DNA of 64,000 nt from CAZEAB01 sp964552945 (GTDB taxonomy: Archaea; Nanobdellota; Nanobdellia; Woesearchaeales; GW2011-AR9), in contig CAZKIP010000003.1 in the NCBI GenBank assembly GCA_964552945.1, positions 1 through 64,000 of the forward strand. Direction: 5' to 3'. This document shows positions 16,564 through 25,319 of the stretch, piece after piece; positions within the stretch are counted from its first letter, which is position 1, and the number at the start of each line of letters is the position of its first letter. The position numbers and the translations under genes were made by a program. The notes beneath the pieces were generated by a model. The model saw only the letters and a program-made list of their open reading frames with translations. It ran no database searches and was not told the origin of the DNA.

Positions 16564-16890
16564 ATGAACCAAGAAAAATTAAGTTCTATGATTAAAGGAT
16601 GGTTTGTGGGAGATTTCGAACCGACTTTGGTTAAAACTCAAGATGTTGAAGTAGCCGTAAAGAGGTATAATGCTGGAGATGCAGAAGATTGGCATTATCA
16701 TAAAATTGCTAAAGAAATTACGGTAGTGATTTCAGGCGAGATTGAGATGAATGGAAAAAGGTTTGTTAAAGATGACATTGTTATAATGGAACCAGGAGAA
16801 GGAACCGATTTTAAAGCGATAACTGATGCAGTTAACGTTGTAGTGAAAATTCCTGGTGCAAAAAATGATAAATACCTTAGAGGTGAATAA
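16564..16890 (+). CDS. Small cupin-domain protein
   Basis: Single beta-barrel cupin of 108 aa. WHYHKIAKEITVVISGE contains the His-x-His and Glu ligands of cupin motif 1, and the second motif region is DDIVIMEPGEGTDF, where the usual third His is not obvious. It could bind a metal or a sugar nucleotide. It lies two bases upstream of a BcbE-like nucleotidyltransferase with GAGGTGAATAAAA between them, so it is probably an accessory or isomerase-like member of that pair. Confidence 0.7.
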   Translation: MNQEKLSSMIKGWFVGDFEPTLVKTQDVEVAVKRYNAGDAEDWHYHKIAKEITVVISGEIEMNGKRFVKDDIVIMEPGEGTDFKAITDAVNVVVKIPGAKNDKYLRGE

Positions 16891-16892
16891 AA

Positions 16893-17636
16893 ATGGTTAA
16901 TGTAGTTATGCCCATTGCGGGATTAGGATCAAGGTTTACAAAAGTGGGAATTAATGTTCCTAAACCTATTATCAATATTCTTGGAAAACCAATGGCGAAG
17001 TGGTCTGCCGATTCAATTCCTTTTGCTAAGCCGGAAAATTTTATTTTTATCTTAAGGAAGGAACATGTTGAACAATTTGGTCTTGATGAGAAAATGAAAT
17101 CTCTTTTTCCTGGTTGTAAAGTTATTGAAATAGATTATGTGACAGAAGGAGCAGCATGTACAGTCTTGTTAGCGAAAGAATTTATTAATAATGATGAACC
17201 ATTAATTGTTACCGATTGTGATCATTTCTTTGTTAATCAGAAATATAATAGCCTTGTTGCAAATCCACCGGAAGGAATGAAAGGACTTATTCCAGTATTT
17301 GAAGCAGAGGGAGAGAAGTGGAGTTTTGCCAAGTTTAATGAAGATAATGTAGTTTCACAAGTAGCTGAGAAACAAAGGATTTCACCTCATGCAAATATTG
17401 GTGCATATTATTTCCGTCATGGAAAAGATTTTGTTTGGGGTGCGGAACAAATGATTTCTTCTAATGGAAGAGTGAACAACGAATTCTATGTAGCCCCGGT
17501 ATATCAAGAATTGCTTAACAGAGGAGATAAAATTATGGCTATGGTAAGTGAAGAAGTATGGGGCCTAGGTACTCCAGAAGATGTTGAGAAATTTACTGAG
17601 AAGAATGCTGATAGGTTTAGCTATCGAAACTCTTGA
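16893..17636 (+). CDS. BcbE-like sugar nucleotidyltransferase
   Basis: Paralogue of the gene at 13931: N-terminal VVMPIAGLGSRFTKVGINVPKP, central VTDCDHFFVNQKY at the metal site, and terminal EEVWGLGTPEDVEKF. Here the acidic motif is DCDH rather than NGDQ, so substrates may differ. The 247 aa form a single domain. Co-transcribed with the cupin gene. Its last 16 bases overlap the end of the convergent IMPase-like gene. Confidence 0.78.
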   Translation: MVNVVMPIAGLGSRFTKVGINVPKPIINILGKPMAKWSADSIPFAKPENFIFILRKEHVEQFGLDEKMKSLFPGCKVIEIDYVTEGAACTVLLAKEFINNDEPLIVTDCDHFFVNQKYNSLVANPPEGMKGLIPVFEAEGEKWSFAKFNEDNVVSQVAEKQRISPHANIGAYYFRHGKDFVWGAEQMISSNGRVNNEFYVAPVYQELLNRGDKIMAMVSEEVWGLGTPEDVEKFTEKNADRFSYRNS

Positions 17637-18514
17637 TACATCCCTAATTTACTATCTGGACCATAATGATTATTTGTAATTTCAAGAACTTTTTCAAATA
17701 ATTCTTTACTATTAGCCCCCACCACTACTTGATCTTTTCTGGTTGGTTGTTTTCCTTCAAGATTACCTAAGAAACCAAGAGCTTCAGTAACTATGACAAA
17801 CCCTGGCGCAACATCAAAATAGCCTCCTATAGCGTCCGTGAGAACAATATCTGCCCTCCCTTCTGCAAGTTTTGTTCCATAATCAATGTTACTTCCGGTT
17901 GAACGATGATTCATTGCAAGTGCTCCAATATCGGCAGTCCAAGGCATTTTACGAGGGATTGTTTTTCCATTTAGAAGACTATCAGTATAAACATATAACT
18001 CTTTATGCGCGCTTCTTCTAGAAACAGTAATTAGTTCTGGTTCTGATGAAATTTGATATTCCCCATCTACAAATTTTACATCACAGACATATGCTCCTTC
18101 TCCTTTTGAAGCAAAATATAATTTATTTTCAAAGGGATGTAAAACGACTCCCGCAACCAAATCTTCTCCTTCTTGTACAGCAAGACCAGAAGTAGACCAA
18201 GGACCTTTTATTTGAGCGTTGCTGGTACCATCATAGGGATCAATATGCCAAACTCTTCCTGTTTTTCCTGATGTTTCTTGAGATTCTTCAGGGTTTAAGG
18301 AATCATCTCGGAATTTTGAGCCTTGAAGAACGAATAGGATGTCTTTCTCACTATATGTGTCAATAAGTGTTCTTGGAGTGTCGCCTTCATCTAGCTTGTA
18401 TTCCATTCCAATCTCACCCATAGCTTTTCCAAAGAGATTATGGATATGTTTTCCACCAGCAAGAATTGCAGCCGTTCCGACTTTTAAAATTTCAGAGTGA
18501 TTTCCCATAGTCAC
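17621..18514 (-). CDS. Inositol-monophosphatase-family phosphatase
   Basis: Mg-dependent IMPase/FBPase/CysQ superfamily. HIDPYDGTSN is the DPxDGT metal motif, with Tyr at the variable position, and the late GGYFDVAPGFVIVTEALG corresponds to the WDxAAG motif. The upstream Glu of the GEE motif is not clear, and LDEGDTPRTLIDTYSE occupies the early part. The 297 aa are slightly longer than IMPases. Third gene of a minus-strand operon (putative transferase, histidine phosphatase, this), so it probably dephosphorylates a sugar or inositol phosphate used for glycan building. Confidence 0.75.
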   Translation of the reverse strand: MTMGNHSEILKVGTAAILAGGKHIHNLFGKAMGEIGMEYKLDEGDTPRTLIDTYSEKDILFVLQGSKFRDDSLNPEESQETSGKTGRVWHIDPYDGTSNAQIKGPWSTSGLAVQEGEDLVAGVVLHPFENKLYFASKGEGAYVCDVKFVDGEYQISSEPELITVSRRSAHKELYVYTDSLLNGKTIPRKMPWTADIGALAMNHRSTGSNIDYGTKLAEGRADIVLTDAIGGYFDVAPGFVIVTEALGFLGNLEGKQPTRKDQVVVGANSKELFEKVLEITNNHYGPDSKLGMYQEFR

Positions 18515-18525
18515 TTTTTGGTTAG

Positions 18526-19125
18526 CTATTTTTTAAAACTTTCCGTAAGAATATCGCCATTATTAATTTCTACAAAATAAATTTCTTCATTTGTGGGAGT
18601 ATAATTAACCGCTTCCTCATCAGAAAGATTTTCAAAATACTTTCTAGCGTTTCTCAAAATTCCTAAATGGCTTAGAATGATGATATTATCTTCAGAATGT
18701 TCCACTTTAATTTTGTCTAAGAAAGATGAAATCAAAGGATAATTTTGTTGATAACTTTGTCCTTCTACGTTATTAAATGAACCAGGATGAACAAAGCTAT
18801 ATTTATTTTTATTTCTCATCTCCCAAAAATAACTCAATTTTAGTTTACTTTTAAACTCCTTTTCCCACTTGCCATAACAAATTTCTTTAAGTTCGTTCGT
18901 TACAACAACTTGTTTATTTATTTTATTTGAAATAATCTTGGCAGTTTCCAAAACTCTTTGTAGAGGGCTAACATAGATTTTTGTAATGTTTTTATCAAGA
19001 AAAAATTTGGCTAAGTTTTGACTATCTTTAATTCCATCTATGGTTAAGGCAGAATCCGCATGACCTTGTAATCTGCCTTGTTCATTGAATTCAGTTTTCC
19101 CATGACGAATAAAATAGAGTTTCAT
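18526..19125 (-). CDS. Histidine phosphatase (phosphoglycerate-mutase-like)
   Basis: Histidine phosphatase superfamily. KLYFIRHGKTEFNEQGRLQG has the RHG catalytic motif at the N-terminus, VSPLQRVLETAKII follows, and IILSHLGILRN provides the second catalytic His. The 199 aa match broad-specificity sugar phosphatases and cobalamin/alpha-ribazole-type members. It abuts the upstream 402-aa gene (one base apart) and lies 11 bases from the IMPase-like gene, giving two unrelated phosphatases in one operon. Confidence 0.82.
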   Translation of the reverse strand: MKLYFIRHGKTEFNEQGRLQGHADSALTIDGIKDSQNLAKFFLDKNITKIYVSPLQRVLETAKIISNKINKQVVVTNELKEICYGKWEKEFKSKLKLSYFWEMRNKNKYSFVHPGSFNNVEGQSYQQNYPLISSFLDKIKVEHSEDNIIILSHLGILRNARKYFENLSDEEAVNYTPTNEEIYFVEINNGDILTESFKK

Positions 19126-20334
19126 TTACCAAAACACCTTAAATCCTGAATAAATTGGTTTATCTTGAGTATCTTCATCAACTTTTTGTTCATACCAAAC
19201 CATCCCTTTAGGATAATCTGTAGAGTTTAAATTTCTAGTATAGTAAGACTCAAGTGATTCCGGCCATAAGTTGTGATCGGGAACAAGTTCAACTCCCAAA
19301 TATTTTTTCAAAGTGGCTTCCCAAACATTTTGCACCATAGAAATAAACCAGTAACCAATTCTCTTTTTTATTGGTAGGTTAAGGTACCACAATTTTCTAG
19401 CGGCATTTCTTCCAAACCTTCCCCATTTTGGATTAAGGAAACCATTGTACCCTAGCTTTTTATCTATCTCTCTTTCCGCTTTGTGAATCCCTTTTAATAA
19501 TTTTCTTTTATCAACATGATATTTTTCAATGAATTCTTTGATGTATTTTCCTTTGGTTATTCCAGAATCATAAAGGTACATTGCTTGGATATTTTCAGGG
19601 TAAGTTTTAGGAAGACCTTTTCTATGGACATGTAAGAAACCTCTTTCCTTATCAATCATGGAAGGAATAACTGGCCAAAATTCTAAATCCGTCTTTTTTC
19701 CATCCCAATATCTCGTATTAGCGTAATTATCATAGAAGTAAACATTTTCAAGTCCAATCCTGCCCACAATTAAAGTTGACAACATCCCATGAATAGTTTG
19801 CCTTCCTGGTAGAAGAGTAAGAGGATTGATGTCAAATAAGCCAATTTTTTCAGAGAATTTCACATCATACACAAAAAACATGTCATCAACATGCCCTAGA
19901 GGAGCACTTTGTTTGTATCTTGTAAAACCGGAGCCTCGAATCGCCAACTTTTTCTTTTTTGATTCAAGTTCTTGTACTAATTTTTTCACACCTTCTTCTT
20001 TAAGTGGCCAAGCATCAGTGTGGAGGTGCATGACATAATCACAACCTAGTTTGTTTGCTCCACCACAAGATTTACGGATGCAATCAAATACGCGACATTG
20101 TTTGTTAATTTTCCATTGAATTGGAGACATATCTTTACCAAATTTAATATCGTCACCAATTACATAGTAATCAATATCTAACTTTTTTAGATGTTTTTCG
20201 GCATCAGGGAAATTACTGCAGACAGAGATAGGATATTTGTCTTTCCAATTTTTTCTGATAATATCAATTAAAATAGCTAATTCATCAAATTTGTTGTACA
20301 AACTAATAGCAAATCCTATTTTAGGCGAACCCAT
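19126..20334 (-). CDS. Putative glycosyltransferase (GT-A-like), 402 aa
   Basis: Family not firmly recognised. The N-terminus IGFAISLYNKFDELAILIDII resembles the first strand and helix of GT2-type transferases. CDYVMHLHTDAWPLKEEGV places an acidic motif (HTDAW) where a DxD would lie. The middle contains GHVDDMFFVYD, and the C-terminus is basic with Trp/Tyr-rich segments (MVQNVWEATLKKYLGVEL). No membrane span. It heads the operon with the two phosphatases and has a leaderless promoter. A sugar transferase is the best guess, not proven. Confidence 0.55.
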   Translation of the reverse strand: MGSPKIGFAISLYNKFDELAILIDIIRKNWKDKYPISVCSNFPDAEKHLKKLDIDYYVIGDDIKFGKDMSPIQWKINKQCRVFDCIRKSCGGANKLGCDYVMHLHTDAWPLKEEGVKKLVQELESKKKKLAIRGSGFTRYKQSAPLGHVDDMFFVYDVKFSEKIGLFDINPLTLLPGRQTIHGMLSTLIVGRIGLENVYFYDNYANTRYWDGKKTDLEFWPVIPSMIDKERGFLHVHRKGLPKTYPENIQAMYLYDSGITKGKYIKEFIEKYHVDKRKLLKGIHKAEREIDKKLGYNGFLNPKWGRFGRNAARKLWYLNLPIKKRIGYWFISMVQNVWEATLKKYLGVELVPDHNLWPESLESYYTRNLNSTDYPKGMVWYEQKVDEDTQDKPIYSGFKVFW

Positions 20335-20356
20335 AATTTTGTTGTTAAAACGGCCC

Positions 20357-20364
20357 TATATAAA
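20357..20364 (-). promoter_or_regulatory. TATA box for the 402-aa gene operon
   Basis: Minus-strand TTTATATA is centred 26.5 bases before the ATG at 20334, so the transcript should be leaderless. Confidence 0.55.
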
Positions 20365-20403
20365 TTTTGTTGAACAACTAATTTAAGACCATAGATTAAC
20401 TAA

Positions 20404-20411
20404 TTTTATAA
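20404..20411 (+). promoter_or_regulatory. TATA box for the acetyltransferase-flippase operon
   Basis: TTTTATAA is centred about 30 bases before the ATG at 20438. An AAAGGAGGG sequence at 20414-20424 lies in the promoter spacer, upstream of the expected transcript start, so it is unlikely to serve as a ribosome site. Confidence 0.4.
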
Positions 20412-20437
20412 ACAAAAGGAGGGTTTTTTAAACAGAT

Positions 20438-20929
20438 ATGTGGGGGAAAGTTCATCTTTTTTTGGTAATGTTTTTTCTTAAACCTATTTATAAATCTGGC
20501 AACAAATATATCCTTTTTTTTGGTGATATTTTAAGGAAATTGCTTATTTTTGTCTTTAAATGCGATTTATCTCCTTCCGCGATAATCCCTTCTTCCACCA
20601 AGTTTCCCCATTACATTGGAATAGTTGTGGGAGCATGTAAAATTGGAGAAAATTGTTACATTAGACAAAATACGACCATTGGTGGAAAATATTCAATCAG
20701 TTCTGAAGAAGCAAAGAAGAGAGCTAGAGGACCAATGAGGGAAAGAAGAGCAACTCACCCTATAATTGGTTCCAATGTTGATATTGGGGTTAATGTTTGT
20801 ATTCTTGGAAAGATAAAAGTAGGTTCGAATTCAATTATTGGTGCTGGAAGTGTGGTAGTGAAGGATGTAGAACCATATAGTGTTTATGCGGGAGTTCCTG
20901 CTAAAAAAATTAGAGATCTTCCACGATGA
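20438..20929 (+). CDS. Hexapeptide-repeat acyltransferase (serine acetyltransferase-like)
   Basis: Left-handed beta-helix acyltransferase. After a hydrophobic N-terminus (VHLFLVMFFLKPIY and KLLIFVFKC, possibly membrane-associating), hexapeptide turns follow: VVGACKIGENCYIRQNTTIG, PIIGSNVDIGVNVCILGKI and SNSIIGAGSVVVKDV, ending VYAGVPAKKI. The 163 aa are typical of CysE-like capsule O-acetyltransferases. The conserved His is not obvious in the first coils. It overlaps the flippase gene by four bases (ATGA), so it probably acetylates a repeat-unit sugar before export. Confidence 0.8.
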   Translation: MWGKVHLFLVMFFLKPIYKSGNKYILFFGDILRKLLIFVFKCDLSPSAIIPSSTKFPHYIGIVVGACKIGENCYIRQNTTIGGKYSISSEEAKKRARGPMRERRATHPIIGSNVDIGVNVCILGKIKVGSNSIIGAGSVVVKDVEPYSVYAGVPAKKIRDLPR

Positions 20930-22449
20930 AACATAAACTAATGAGAGGGGCGTTCTTTATTACTTTGGCTCAGTTTGCAACCGTTTTCTCAAATTATCTC
21001 ATTCATGTGGGCTTAGCAAGATTTTTTGGTCCAGCGGTTTATGGTAATTTTGGAGTAATTCTCTCTCTAATGTTTATAACTAAAACCATTTTTATGACTG
21101 GATTACATAGGGCGATAGCAAAATATGTTTCTGAATTTAAAGATAAAGTTAATGTAGTTTTTAGAGAAGGAATCAAATTACAGATACTCTTTGTTATAAT
21201 TATCACTTTTCTTTATTTTATGTTTTCAAAAAATATAGCAATGTTGTTTAACGATTTGTCTTTAGAAAAGCTTATTTTTTTCTCAGCTATAACCTTTCTT
21301 CCAGTAGGAATATACAATGTTACTGCTAAAGGTTTTTTGAATGGAATGCGGTTATTTAAGCATCAAGCTATTGCGGAATCTGTTCATTCAGTTTTGAAAG
21401 CAATTTTTGCATTTATTTTAGTTTATCTTGGTTATGGCCTTTTTGGGGCCGTAGCAGCTTATGCGATAGCTCCATTTTTCGCCTTTTTGTTGGCCATATT
21501 TTTTATTAAAAAGAAAGTACCTAAAGAATCTGGTGGAGCTGTTGAATCTAGTGAATCTAGTCTAAAATCTCAACTTGAGAAAGCAAACAAAAATTATTTT
21601 GACAAAGGGAAATTAATTAGATTTGCTCTACCACTCTCAATCTTTTATGTTGTCATAACTCTCTCAATGGAGCTAGGTCTTTTGTCAGTAAAAAGTATGT
21701 TAACCAACGACGTTCTGACTGGTTTTTATACCTCTGCGTCAACTCTGTCAAAAATAATTTTATCTTTGTTTACCGCACTTCCATTAACACTTCTTCCTTC
21801 AATCTCTGCAGCTATATCGGATAACAATCATTATCTTGTAAAAAAGTATATTAACAAATCTTTAAGATATTCAATGATGATTCTTTTCCCAGTAGCCGTT
21901 TTAATGAGTTCACATGCTAAACAAATTATCTCTTTCCTATATTCTTCTTCTTACATTGCAGCCGCCCCTTCCCTTACAATATTAGTTTTTGGATTTACTT
22001 TCATTGCTTTTTTCATGTTGCAATGCTCTTTTCTAACTGGAGCAGGAAAACCAATCATACCTACAATAATTTCTGGGATTATTTTGATTACAATGTATGT
22101 AATGAACCTCTTTCTCATCCCAAAACAGGGGTTAGAAGGGGCAGCAATATCGACCACCATAGCAGCGTTCATAGGTTTAGTAATCTCTTCAAGTTACATT
22201 AAAATACATTTCAAAACCTTAGTAAATATCGGTTCTTTCTTTAGAATAATTTTTGCTTCATCTATTATTTACGTTATAGGTTATTATTGGTCTCTTCCTG
22301 GAATAAATTTTATAGTTTCATTTTGTTTATTATTTGCTTTATACATTTTCATTTTAATATTATTTAGAGAAATTACTAAAGAAGACCAACAGTTGTTAAT
22401 TTCATCGTTAAATTTGCATAAATTAAGGGGGTTGTTAGGTAAGCGCTAG
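20926..22449 (+). CDS. Polysaccharide flippase (MOP superfamily, Wzx-like)
   Basis: Integral membrane transporter with about 12-14 hydrophobic segments over 507 aa. It starts with GAFFITLAQFATVFSNYLIHVGLARFFGP, a typical Polysacc_synt start where a first span carries charged and Gln residues. The loop around residues 200-225 is charged and hydrophilic. It would flip lipid-linked oligosaccharides to the outer face of the membrane. The start overlaps the acetyltransferase stop by four bases. Confidence 0.88.
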   Translation: MKHKLMRGAFFITLAQFATVFSNYLIHVGLARFFGPAVYGNFGVILSLMFITKTIFMTGLHRAIAKYVSEFKDKVNVVFREGIKLQILFVIIITFLYFMFSKNIAMLFNDLSLEKLIFFSAITFLPVGIYNVTAKGFLNGMRLFKHQAIAESVHSVLKAIFAFILVYLGYGLFGAVAAYAIAPFFAFLLAIFFIKKKVPKESGGAVESSESSLKSQLEKANKNYFDKGKLIRFALPLSIFYVVITLSMELGLLSVKSMLTNDVLTGFYTSASTLSKIILSLFTALPLTLLPSISAAISDNNHYLVKKYINKSLRYSMMILFPVAVLMSSHAKQIISFLYSSSYIAAAPSLTILVFGFTFIAFFMLQCSFLTGAGKPIIPTIISGIILITMYVMNLFLIPKQGLEGAAISTTIAAFIGLVISSSYIKIHFKTLVNIGSFFRIIFASSIIYVIGYYWSLPGINFIVSFCLLFALYIFILILFREITKEDQQLLISSLNLHKLRGLLGKR

Positions 22450-22473
22450 CTGACTACATATTTTAGGAATAAA

Positions 22474-22492
22474 CTTCTCTTTCGTAGAGAGG
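22474..22492. terminator. Hairpin between convergent genes
   Basis: CTTCTCT, loop TTCGT, AGAGAGG: a 7-bp stem with one wobble pair, 25 bases after the flippase stop and about 55 before the stop of the opposing glycosyltransferase gene. It could terminate either transcript, but no long T-tract follows at once. Confidence 0.3.
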
Positions 22493-22546
22493 TGCATTTC
22501 ACTTCTACTTCAAAAAAAGCCTTTTTCGTAATCATAATCCATTTTT

Positions 22547-23563
22547 TTATTCTTTATATACTTTCTTAATTAATCTACATGTTTCTTCCCAGGAAAACTG
22601 ACGTGGTTTAGCTTTTTGTGGATTATTAAAAAAAGAAGTGATACTAGAAGCGAGTTCTTGTGGGTTTAGTTTTCTTAGGGCAAGTCCTCCTTTTTTTGCA
22701 ATAACCTCCTTATTTCCACCTACATCTGAAGTAATGAGAGGTTTACCAACTGTTGCCACTTCCATTAAAGTCAAAGGCGGTTCAAGTGTGTTACTAATGA
22801 AAGGAAGTATGATTATATCTGAAGACATAATAATCTCTTGAATAGGGCAAGGGTAATCTTTTATGGTCATAATGGTTACATTTTTCATTGCTTTTACATC
22901 TCTTTCTTTAATATTTTTGTATTTTGACCTGACACAGATCAAAAAATGGATGTCTTTAGGTAAAAGTGGAATTGCATCAAGGACAAGATCATAACCTCTT
23001 TCCCGTCGGGCGTCTCCATAATATAAAACAATTTTTTTGGAAAGATTCCGGATTTTCGGATTGATTTTTCCTCCCGAAAACTTATTTTCAACACCATAAG
23101 TAGAAACAACAATTTTTGATTCTCTTACACCTTCTTTTAGTAGTCTATTTTTTGCATAATTTGTTTGAACTATTACTTTGTTAAGAAAATTTAGAAACCA
23201 ATAATTATGGGTAATGTTCTTCTTAAAGTCAGTAAAAGTTATGATTGTCTTGCGTTGGCAGGAGATCTTTAATAAAAGAAGGGCAAGCCCCATATTAAGA
23301 GAACCATGCCCATGAATGATTTGAGGATTAATTTTTGATATAGCTCTTAAAATATAAAAGGGAAGCAATATGCTTCTTTTTAAAGTAATATCTACAACCC
23401 CCTCATTAAATCTTTGAGAATTCTTTTTTCCTAACCTAATTATGAAAATCAGATATTCATCTTTTAAACGAAGAGCCAATTCATGATATAATCTTCTTGG
23501 TCCAACAAACCTCTTTTTATCTAAATCCCCTCCAACTCCTCCAATAAAACACAATCTTTTCAT
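22547..23563 (-). CDS. Family 4 glycosyltransferase
   Basis: GT-B fold transferase of 338 aa. The N-terminal domain runs to about residue 165 and contains IIHGHGSLNMGLALLL. The donor domain starts near KKIVLYYGDARRERGYDLVLDAI, and EPPLTLMEVATVGKPLITSDVG is the retaining E-x7-E motif. No membrane span. It lies 17 bases downstream of the LicC-like nucleotidyltransferase in the same operon, so it may transfer the group that enzyme activates or another sugar of the same glycan. Confidence 0.85.
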   Translation of the reverse strand: MKRLCFIGGVGGDLDKKRFVGPRRLYHELALRLKDEYLIFIIRLGKKNSQRFNEGVVDITLKRSILLPFYILRAISKINPQIIHGHGSLNMGLALLLLKISCQRKTIITFTDFKKNITHNYWFLNFLNKVIVQTNYAKNRLLKEGVRESKIVVSTYGVENKFSGGKINPKIRNLSKKIVLYYGDARRERGYDLVLDAIPLLPKDIHFLICVRSKYKNIKERDVKAMKNVTIMTIKDYPCPIQEIIMSSDIIILPFISNTLEPPLTLMEVATVGKPLITSDVGGNKEVIAKKGGLALRKLNPQELASSITSFFNNPQKAKPRQFSWEETCRLIKKVYKE

Positions 23564-23581
23564 TTTTTATTTTACTTAGTT

Positions 23582-24373
23582 CTAAAGAAATTCGAGATTT
23601 ATGAATCTATGTAAGCTTTTTTCTCTAGCCCATTTTACATATTTTTCATAATCTTCAATTGTATCGAATTCTAACCACCCTCTTTGAATTGTTATGGGAG
23701 AAACTTCTTCTCCAGAATTTATAATGGCTTGAAGTAAGCAGGTCATGTATGCTTTCTTGAAGGATTTTGATCTTAGCCAAGGCTCATCTTTGTGGAAATA
23801 ATTCCCTTTATTTTGATGATAAATTTGTTTCAATACATTCAACCTCTCTTTAGAAATTTTAATTAATCCGACATACCTTACTTTAGCTTCATCCTTAGTA
23901 CAATTAGGATTCCCTAATTCGATTATTTTTCCATTTTCAACAACTAGGCTTTCCATGTCATTTTCGGGGAAATCGTCTCTTGCTTGCCAATAATCCCAAT
24001 AATCTTCATCAACAACAACACCAATTTTTGTTTCACTTGCAATAACTTTTTGCAATACTTTTGGCTCATAGATAATGTCTGCATAGCAAATTAGAATATC
24101 TTCGTTCATTTCTTCTTCGGCTGAGAAAAGCGTTTCAACCATGTTTGTATTTTGATAATCTTGATTAAGGTAGTATTTTACTCCTGGTAGAGTTATTTTT
24201 TCTGGCATGTATCCTTTTACAATTGTTATGTCAGTTATTCCAGAAGAACGAAGAGTGTCAACTTGATGTTGCAGAATGGTTTTTCCATTAAATTCCAGCA
24301 TACATTTAGGTAAGTTCTCCGTGTACTTCCCTAATCGTGTTCCCATTCCTGCTGCAAGGATTATTGCCTTCAT
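23582..24373 (-). CDS. LicC/Cj1416-like nucleotidyltransferase
   Basis: NTP_transferase with N-terminal loop KAIILAAGMGTRLGKYTENL and PKCMLEFNGKTILQHQVD. The Cys in PKCM, the YYLNQDYQNTNMVETLFSA block and ICYADIIYEPKVL are features of the choline-phosphate/phosphoglutamine cytidylyltransferase branch (LicC, Campylobacter Cj1416) rather than of glucose-1-phosphate thymidylyltransferases. The C-terminus ends GWLEFDTIEDYEKYVKW. At 263 aa the length fits. Genes for a glutamine-kinase-like fusion and a Cj1417-like amidohydrolase lie just beyond the histidine phosphatase, so CTP:phosphoglutamine cytidylyltransferase is my preferred reading. Choline or another phosphate remains possible. Confidence 0.7.
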   Translation of the reverse strand: MKAIILAAGMGTRLGKYTENLPKCMLEFNGKTILQHQVDTLRSSGITDITIVKGYMPEKITLPGVKYYLNQDYQNTNMVETLFSAEEEMNEDILICYADIIYEPKVLQKVIASETKIGVVVDEDYWDYWQARDDFPENDMESLVVENGKIIELGNPNCTKDEAKVRYVGLIKISKERLNVLKQIYHQNKGNYFHKDEPWLRSKSFKKAYMTCLLQAIINSGEEVSPITIQRGWLEFDTIEDYEKYVKWAREKSLHRFINLEFL

Positions 24374-24395
24374 TGGGATTTCAATTTTGTCTTTG

Positions 24396-24403
24396 TTTAA
24401 ATT
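24396..24403 (-). promoter_or_regulatory. TATA box for the LicC-like gene
   Basis: Minus-strand AATTTAAA is centred 26.5 bases before the ATG at 24373. Confidence 0.45.
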
Positions 24404-24425
24404 GTTTGTGAAAATTACAGATAAA

Positions 24426-24433
24426 TTTTTAAA
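24426..24433 (+). promoter_or_regulatory. TATA box for the 287-aa histidine phosphatase
   Basis: TTTTTAAA is centred 26.5 bases before the ATG at 24456. Confidence 0.45.
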
Positions 24434-24455
24434 GATTAATGCTTAATTTTAGTCT

Positions 24456-25319
24456 ATGGAACATCACATATTACATCTAAGAAGACATTTAGCAGCTAGA
24501 GATTCGTTGTTAGTTGGTCCATTTATGGAAGTTTTAGGAGGGGGAGGAGAAGGAGCTTTCTTAGGGAATGGTATTCATCCAGATGGCGAAGCTCATTTGT
24601 TAGGAACAGAATATGTTAAAGCTGAAGAAATTGGCAGAGATTTACACTTGCCTGAAAATGTTTCTTCAGTTCTAGTTGCCCCCTCTCCTTTAGCAAGAGC
24701 AGATGAAACTGCACGACATATGTTTTTAGGGATGGCTCGGGCTTATGCACAGAGGTTTTTGAGAATAAACCCTCGCCTAATCTCTTCTGAAGGAAAAAGG
24801 AAATTATCGGAGCAAGGACTTCACACCCTAACTCATTTTGAATATTTTGATGGATTAGGAGAGACTATGTATTGTAATTCAAAGGGAGAACCAGATGGCG
24901 GGAATGAATTGGTTGGGCAAGCGTACTGTGATAAAGTTAATCCAAATTTTCCTGGTTATAGGTGGATGGTGCAAAAAGGTTTTGAAGAAGATTCAAGATC
25001 GGAACATCCTCAAAGTGTGGCAGATAGAGCGCTAATGACATTAATTCCTGCTTTAATGAAATATAGCGTCGTTCTGTCGGCTACGCATCAACCAAATTTA
25101 GAAATAATCACCGCTATGTTATCAAGAGGATTGGGTAAAGACGCTAACGAGTTATTTGATAATGCTGGCGGTGCTTATGGGATGGGAGATGGTCTTCAAT
25201 TGGATGTTTATACTAAAGATGGCAAAATTTATCATGCAGATTTCAGAAGGTCAGATCATGGAGTTTTAAATTCTATGTCTCTCAATATGGACAAGCTTGT
25301 TACTTATGTAAAACCTTGA
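24456..25319 (+). CDS. Divergent histidine phosphatase-like protein
   Basis: The layout matches the histidine phosphatase superfamily: HHILHLRRHLAARDS at the N-terminus, LVAPSPLARADETARHM after it, and VVLSATHQPNLEIITAML with the second His late in the protein. The catalytic motif is RRH instead of RHG, so the Gly after the nucleophilic His is replaced by Leu. At 287 aa it is longer than simple members. It sits alone on the plus strand inside the phosphoramidate-like block, and its last 20 bases overlap the opposing amidotransferase gene. Function unknown; possibly a phosphatase of a pathway intermediate. Confidence 0.65.
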   Translation: MEHHILHLRRHLAARDSLLVGPFMEVLGGGGEGAFLGNGIHPDGEAHLLGTEYVKAEEIGRDLHLPENVSSVLVAPSPLARADETARHMFLGMARAYAQRFLRINPRLISSEGKRKLSEQGLHTLTHFEYFDGLGETMYCNSKGEPDGGNELVGQAYCDKVNPNFPGYRWMVQKGFEEDSRSEHPQSVADRALMTLIPALMKYSVVLSATHQPNLEIITAMLSRGLGKDANELFDNAGGAYGMGDGLQLDVYTKDGKIYHADFRRSDHGVLNSMSLNMDKLVTYVKP

